Positions 13,085 to 15,947 of a stretch of DNA of 15,947 nucleotides are shown here, one piece after another. A model generated the notes under the pieces. That model saw only the letters and a list, made by a program, of their open reading frames with translations. It did no database searches and was not told the DNA's origin. Position 1 is the stretch's first letter, and each line of letters opens with the position of its first letter. A program made the translations under genes and the position numbers. Where the stretch lies: positions 1 to 15,947 of the forward strand of contig JANTGU010000020.1 of assembly GCA_024762735.1 (NCBI GenBank), read 5' to 3'. Origin of the DNA: Bacteroidales bacterium (lineage in GTDB: Bacteria; Bacteroidota; Bacteroidia; Bacteroidales; F082).

Positions 13085-14536
13085 TCAGGCGCTGAATTGT
13101 GCAGCTTTCTCAACAAGTACCCCCTCCGTGGAAAACGGAGCTGCTGACGTAACTTTAACCGTTGCATATTGCCCAATCAGCCTTGCGTCATCCGAAGCAA
13201 AACGAACAATAATTTTACCTTCGGTTAACGCCGAAAGAAATCCCGCTTTTCTGTCCTTTCCTCGCACCAGCACCTTGAAAGTCTTTCCAACCATACCCTT
13301 GTTATACTCCAACGAGTGTTTCATCAGTTCATCGGTAAGCTTGTGGTAACGCTCCTTTTTTACCTTTATCGGAATGTCATCAGGCCACTCGTGGCTGGCT
13401 GCACCGGGTCGTGGCGAGTATTGAGCAATGTAAGCCATGTTGTACTTAAACTCCTCCATGGCTTTCCGGGTATTTTCAAACTCTTCTTCCGTTTCGCCGG
13501 TAAAGCCAACAATGATGTCGGTAAACAAAGTAGCCTCCGGGATTAACCTCCTGATGGTTTGGACAATATGACGGTATTGTGCCAAATCGTGACTGCGATG
13601 CATACGCTTGAGCATGGCATCGTCGCCCGACTGCACCGGCAGGTGTATCTGTTTGGCCAGACATTGATACTGCGAAATCACTTCAATCACTTCGTCGGTC
13701 ATATCCTGCGGATGGGGTGAGGTAAAATAGAGCCAGAAATCGTTAGTGCTGCGGTTTCCTATTTCGCCAATCGCACGCAATAAGTCGGGAAAGCTAATCT
13801 CTTCTCCTTTTTTGTCGAGTCCGTACGAGTTGACATTTTGCCCTAAAAGAGTTATTGATTTAAAACCGTTGTCCACCAAATCCTGAACCTCGCGCAAAAT
13901 ATCTTCGGAAAGCCTGGAGACCTCTCTCCCACGGGTGTACGGGACTGCACAATAGGTGCAAAACTTGTTGCATCCATTTTGAATGGGCACATAAGCCTCG
14001 AACCCGGAGCCATATTTTGGCTTAATATGCCAAAACTCCTCGATGCCTTTGTCGGGACGTGGCAGTACTTTTTTCTTTTGAGTGGCAGGTGTTTTCACTG
14101 CTTTGAGTGGCAAGACATCCTCATTTGGCTTCTCCGCTGGGAGATTCAGCATGGTTTCAAACTCGTTATCCAGCGTTTGGGTTCCTGCCGGAGTAACCAC
14201 GCCATACTGTCGAATCATATTAGGCAACTCCGGAAGTTCACTCATGGTAAATACCAGGTCGAACAACTTTAAAAATTTTTGCTTGTCGGCAGGCAGTACA
14301 CACCCCGTTACAAAAGTGAGCATGTTTTTTTTATCCTTCAGCTTATTCCACTTTCTGATGCGCGTGTACACTTTATCGATGGCCTTTTGGCGTACCGAGC
14401 AGGCTATTATACCCACGATGTTTGCTTGATTTTCATCTTCCGTAGCCTCGTAACCTAACCCTTCAAGCACCTTTTGCACCCGCTCGCCATCCGAAATATT
14501 CATCTGACAACCCAGCTGCAATATATAGTATTTCAT
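13085..14536 (-). CDS. divergent MiaB-type tRNA methylthiotransferase
   Basis: This 483-residue protein has the MiaB order: an MTTase domain with Cys10 (QLGCQMNISD), Cys46 (IIACSVRQKA) and Cys79 (VTGCVL); a radical SAM cluster GCNKFCTYC (Cys189, 193, 196) followed by AVPYTRGREVSR and LLGQNVNSYG; and a C-terminal TRAM domain (about 415-478). The predicted reaction is 2-methylthiolation of i6A37 in tRNA. It differs from the usual Bacteroidota MiaB. The normal NTCSxR motif reads IACSVRQ, there is a Lys/Pro-rich insert of about 40-50 residues between the domains (about 117-170), and features such as TGCVLPADKQKF...FDL, LPELP and YIAQYSPRPG resemble Patescibacteria (CPR) proteins I remember. No symbol is given because a canonical miaB may exist elsewhere in the genome. 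Confidence 0.85.
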   Translation of the reverse strand: MKYYILQLGCQMNISDGERVQKVLEGLGYEATEDENQANIVGIIACSVRQKAIDKVYTRIRKWNKLKDKKNMLTFVTGCVLPADKQKFLKLFDLVFTMSELPELPNMIRQYGVVTPAGTQTLDNEFETMLNLPAEKPNEDVLPLKAVKTPATQKKKVLPRPDKGIEEFWHIKPKYGSGFEAYVPIQNGCNKFCTYCAVPYTRGREVSRLSEDILREVQDLVDNGFKSITLLGQNVNSYGLDKKGEEISFPDLLRAIGEIGNRSTNDFWLYFTSPHPQDMTDEVIEVISQYQCLAKQIHLPVQSGDDAMLKRMHRSHDLAQYRHIVQTIRRLIPEATLFTDIIVGFTGETEEEFENTRKAMEEFKYNMAYIAQYSPRPGAASHEWPDDIPIKVKKERYHKLTDELMKHSLEYNKGMVGKTFKVLVRGKDRKAGFLSALTEGKIIVRFASDDARLIGQYATVKVTSAAPFSTEGVLVEKAAQFSA

Positions 14537-14601
14537 AAATAATGTCTTATTACAAATTCATTTTCAAATACTTGAAAGATGCTTCCAAATGTTTGAGGTG
14601 G

Positions 14602-14609
14602 CAAAAATA
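14602..14609 (-). promoter_or_regulatory. -7 element candidate for the MiaB-like operon
   Basis: TATTTTTG on the minus strand matches TAnnTTTG exactly and lies about 65 bases before the ATG at 14536. No TTTG is seen 19-21 bases upstream of it, so the call is weak. It is the best match in the 155-base gap between 14537 and 14691. Confidence 0.35.
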
Positions 14610-14660
14610 GGAAATTCATCTTGTTTAGAATAATTTCAAATTAAATATTACATTTTTTTA

Positions 14661-14668
14661 TACTTTTA
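14661..14668 (+). promoter_or_regulatory. weak -7 element candidate for the coiled-coil gene
   Basis: TACTTTTA is one base off TAnnTTTG and lies 23 bases before the ATG at 14692. No TTTG is found at a proper distance. The flanking DNA is very AT-rich, so chance matches are likely. Confidence 0.2.
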
Positions 14669-14691
14669 CCTATTAATAAAAGGTCTCGAAC

Positions 14692-15009
14692 ATGAGTGAC
14701 AAAAACAACGATTTAGAGAGCTTATCAAGACTGCGTGAGATCATTTTTGGTGAGCAAATGAGCAAGCTGGAAGAGGAGATTAAAAATCTCTCCTCCGATA
14801 GTAAGATTAACTTTGAACGGCTATCGAATGAGTTTAAACGATTGTTGGATGAAAAGGAAGAACGCTTTGCTTCATTAATGCAGGAGCAAAAGGAAGCCTT
14901 TGAACAGCAGCTGCAAGCGCTGGAAAAAACCAAAGCTGACCGTAAACAAATGGCTGAAATGCTCCGCAACCTGGCCAACTCATTTGACGATCAGGACACA
15001 TCTTTATAG
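14692..15009 (+). CDS. small coiled-coil protein, function unknown
   Basis: This 105-residue protein is almost wholly charged and helical (MSDKNNDLESLSRLREIIFG, then Glu/Lys/Leu-rich to about residue 98). It is predicted to be a continuous coiled coil, with no signal peptide or membrane segment, hence cytoplasmic. I do not recognise a family. It starts at an ATG about 155 bases from the divergent MiaB-like gene. It ends 9 bases before the next start on the same strand, so it is very probably translated together with the membrane-anchored protein that follows. It may serve as a partner or scaffold for it (inference). Confidence 0.75.
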   Translation: MSDKNNDLESLSRLREIIFGEQMSKLEEEIKNLSSDSKINFERLSNEFKRLLDEKEERFASLMQEQKEAFEQQLQALEKTKADRKQMAEMLRNLANSFDDQDTSL

Positions 15010-15018
15010 ATTCAGTTT

Positions 15019-15947
15019 ATGAGCGAAAAAGATTTTATCGACGTACTCACTAAAGCTCAATTGTCGGAACTGAGAAGGATAATTACCGGTTTGGATGAAG
15101 AAGATCTGGCCAGGCTAAACAATCTCATCAAAGATCCGGATGCTTTTTCCGATCACATCATGGAGTTTCTTCCCTTGTCCATAAAGAAGCTCATTTCCAA
15201 CCATCAGGTTACCCTCGACGAGATTACCCCCTTTATTGAGCAGGCTATTCAGGCCAGCATCAAGGCAAATCCTCAAAAATTCGCTAATATCCTCTACCCG
15301 GTCATGGTTCCCGCCATTCGGAAAGCGGTGGCGGAGGATATTAAGAGGATGCTCGATAGTGTCAGCTCTTCGGTTGATAACAGTTTTTCAGCCAAACGAA
15401 TTGGATGGCGACTTCAATCCATTTTTTCGGGAAAAAGCTATGGCGAAATTGTCCTTGCACACGCCTTTATCTATCGCGTTCGTGAAGTCTTTTTAATTCA
15501 TACCGAAACGGGATTGTTGTTGGCCGATGTTACCGATGAGAGAGGTGGTTTGTCGAACAATGCAGATATGGTTTCGTCCATGCTGACTGCCATTAAAGAT
15601 TTTGCGCAGGACTCGCTTAATGTGGATCGTTCAAAAAGCGACCTCAATACTATTCAGATGGGTGAATACACTATTTGGATTGAGCCGGGACCTTACGCCA
15701 TTGTTGCCGCCATTATTGAGGGCCGCGCGCCCGAAGAGTTAAAAGTTATTCTTAAAGAAGCTATTGAAGCGGTTCATGTAAACTTCGATTTTGAGCTCAA
15801 AAGTTTTGATGGCGACACCGACACCTTTAAAAAGAGTGAACGTTTTTTACAATCCTGTATCCAACAGCAGGAAAAAGAACAGAAAAAGAAGAAGCCCATT
15901 GCCTCTATTTTACTTCTGCTCATACTGTTAGGTGCTTTGGGTTACTG
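15019..15947 (+). CDS. membrane-anchored protein, probably OmpA-family N-terminal part (runs off right edge)
   Basis: The frame opens at the ATG at 15019 (MSEKDFIDVL) and is open to the window end, giving 309 residues. There is no signal peptide; the first 285 residues look soluble. They include a helical part with ANILYPVMVPAIRKAV (about 91-106), then FLIHTETGLLLADV and DMVSSMLTAIKDF (about 155-190), which resemble a roadblock/longin-like fold. A Lys-rich stretch (EKEQKKKKP) leads to a hydrophobic segment (IASILLLLILLGALGY) at the window end, probably a single membrane helix. Similar proteins I remember from Proteobacteria and Cyanobacteria continue past this helix with an OmpA peptidoglycan-binding domain; that part is outside the window, so it is a prediction. 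The soluble part would then be cytoplasmic. It follows the coiled-coil gene after 9 bases. Confidence 0.75.
   Translation, partial: MSEKDFIDVLTKAQLSELRRIITGLDEEDLARLNNLIKDPDAFSDHIMEFLPLSIKKLISNHQVTLDEITPFIEQAIQASIKANPQKFANILYPVMVPAIRKAVAEDIKRMLDSVSSSVDNSFSAKRIGWRLQSIFSGKSYGEIVLAHAFIYRVREVFLIHTETGLLLADVTDERGGLSNNADMVSSMLTAIKDFAQDSLNVDRSKSDLNTIQMGEYTIWIEPGPYAIVAAIIEGRAPEELKVILKEAIEAVHVNFDFELKSFDGDTDTFKKSERFLQSCIQQQEKEQKKKKPIASILLLLILLGALGY

Overview
The window looks like a chromosomal segment of a member of the Bacteroidota, probably of the Bacteroidales/Marinilabiliales kind. The evidence is a type IX secretion (T9SS) C-terminal sorting domain, promoters that fit the Bacteroidota pattern TTTG-N19-21-TAnnTTTG, a TPR-LytS kinase paired with a LytTR regulator, and a small GreA-like protein typical of this phylum. 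I see no rRNA, tRNA, CRISPR array, insertion sequence or phage gene.

Layout, left to right. (1) 1-885, minus: N-terminal part of an M28-family lipoprotein peptidase. (2) 1007-1459, plus: a GreA/GreB-C-like protein, divergent from the peptidase; the 121-bp space between them holds a perfect 35-bp palindrome. (3) 3807-1467, minus: a complete AMMECR1 / radical SAM / Memo ('AmmeMemoRadiSam') operon with overlapping genes and a good promoter. (4) 8039-3995, minus: a 1253-residue secreted beta-propeller protein with a T9SS tail, followed by a 90-residue Pro/Gly-rich membrane protein. (5) 8260-11067, plus: a histidine kinase with TPRs predicted to be periplasmic, and its LytTR response regulator. 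(6) 14536-11175, minus: a divergent MiaB-like methylthiotransferase, MtaB, and an AT-rich DUF4269-type gene. (7) 14692-15947, plus: a small coiled-coil protein and the start of a membrane-anchored protein resembling a widespread OmpA-associated family; it runs off the window.

The most connected story is in regions 4 and 5. Three direct repeats between the T9SS protein gene and the kinase gene match the known LytTR-domain binding pattern, with 20/21-bp phasing, and face the promoter of the T9SS gene. This suggests that the neighbouring TPR kinase/LytTR regulator pair controls the surface propeller protein and perhaps itself. Other points of interest are the MiaB homologue, whose sequence resembles the Patescibacteria (CPR) type more than the usual Bacteroidota MiaB, and two perfect palindromes in intergenic DNA. 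All functional calls come from reading motifs; no database search was run.
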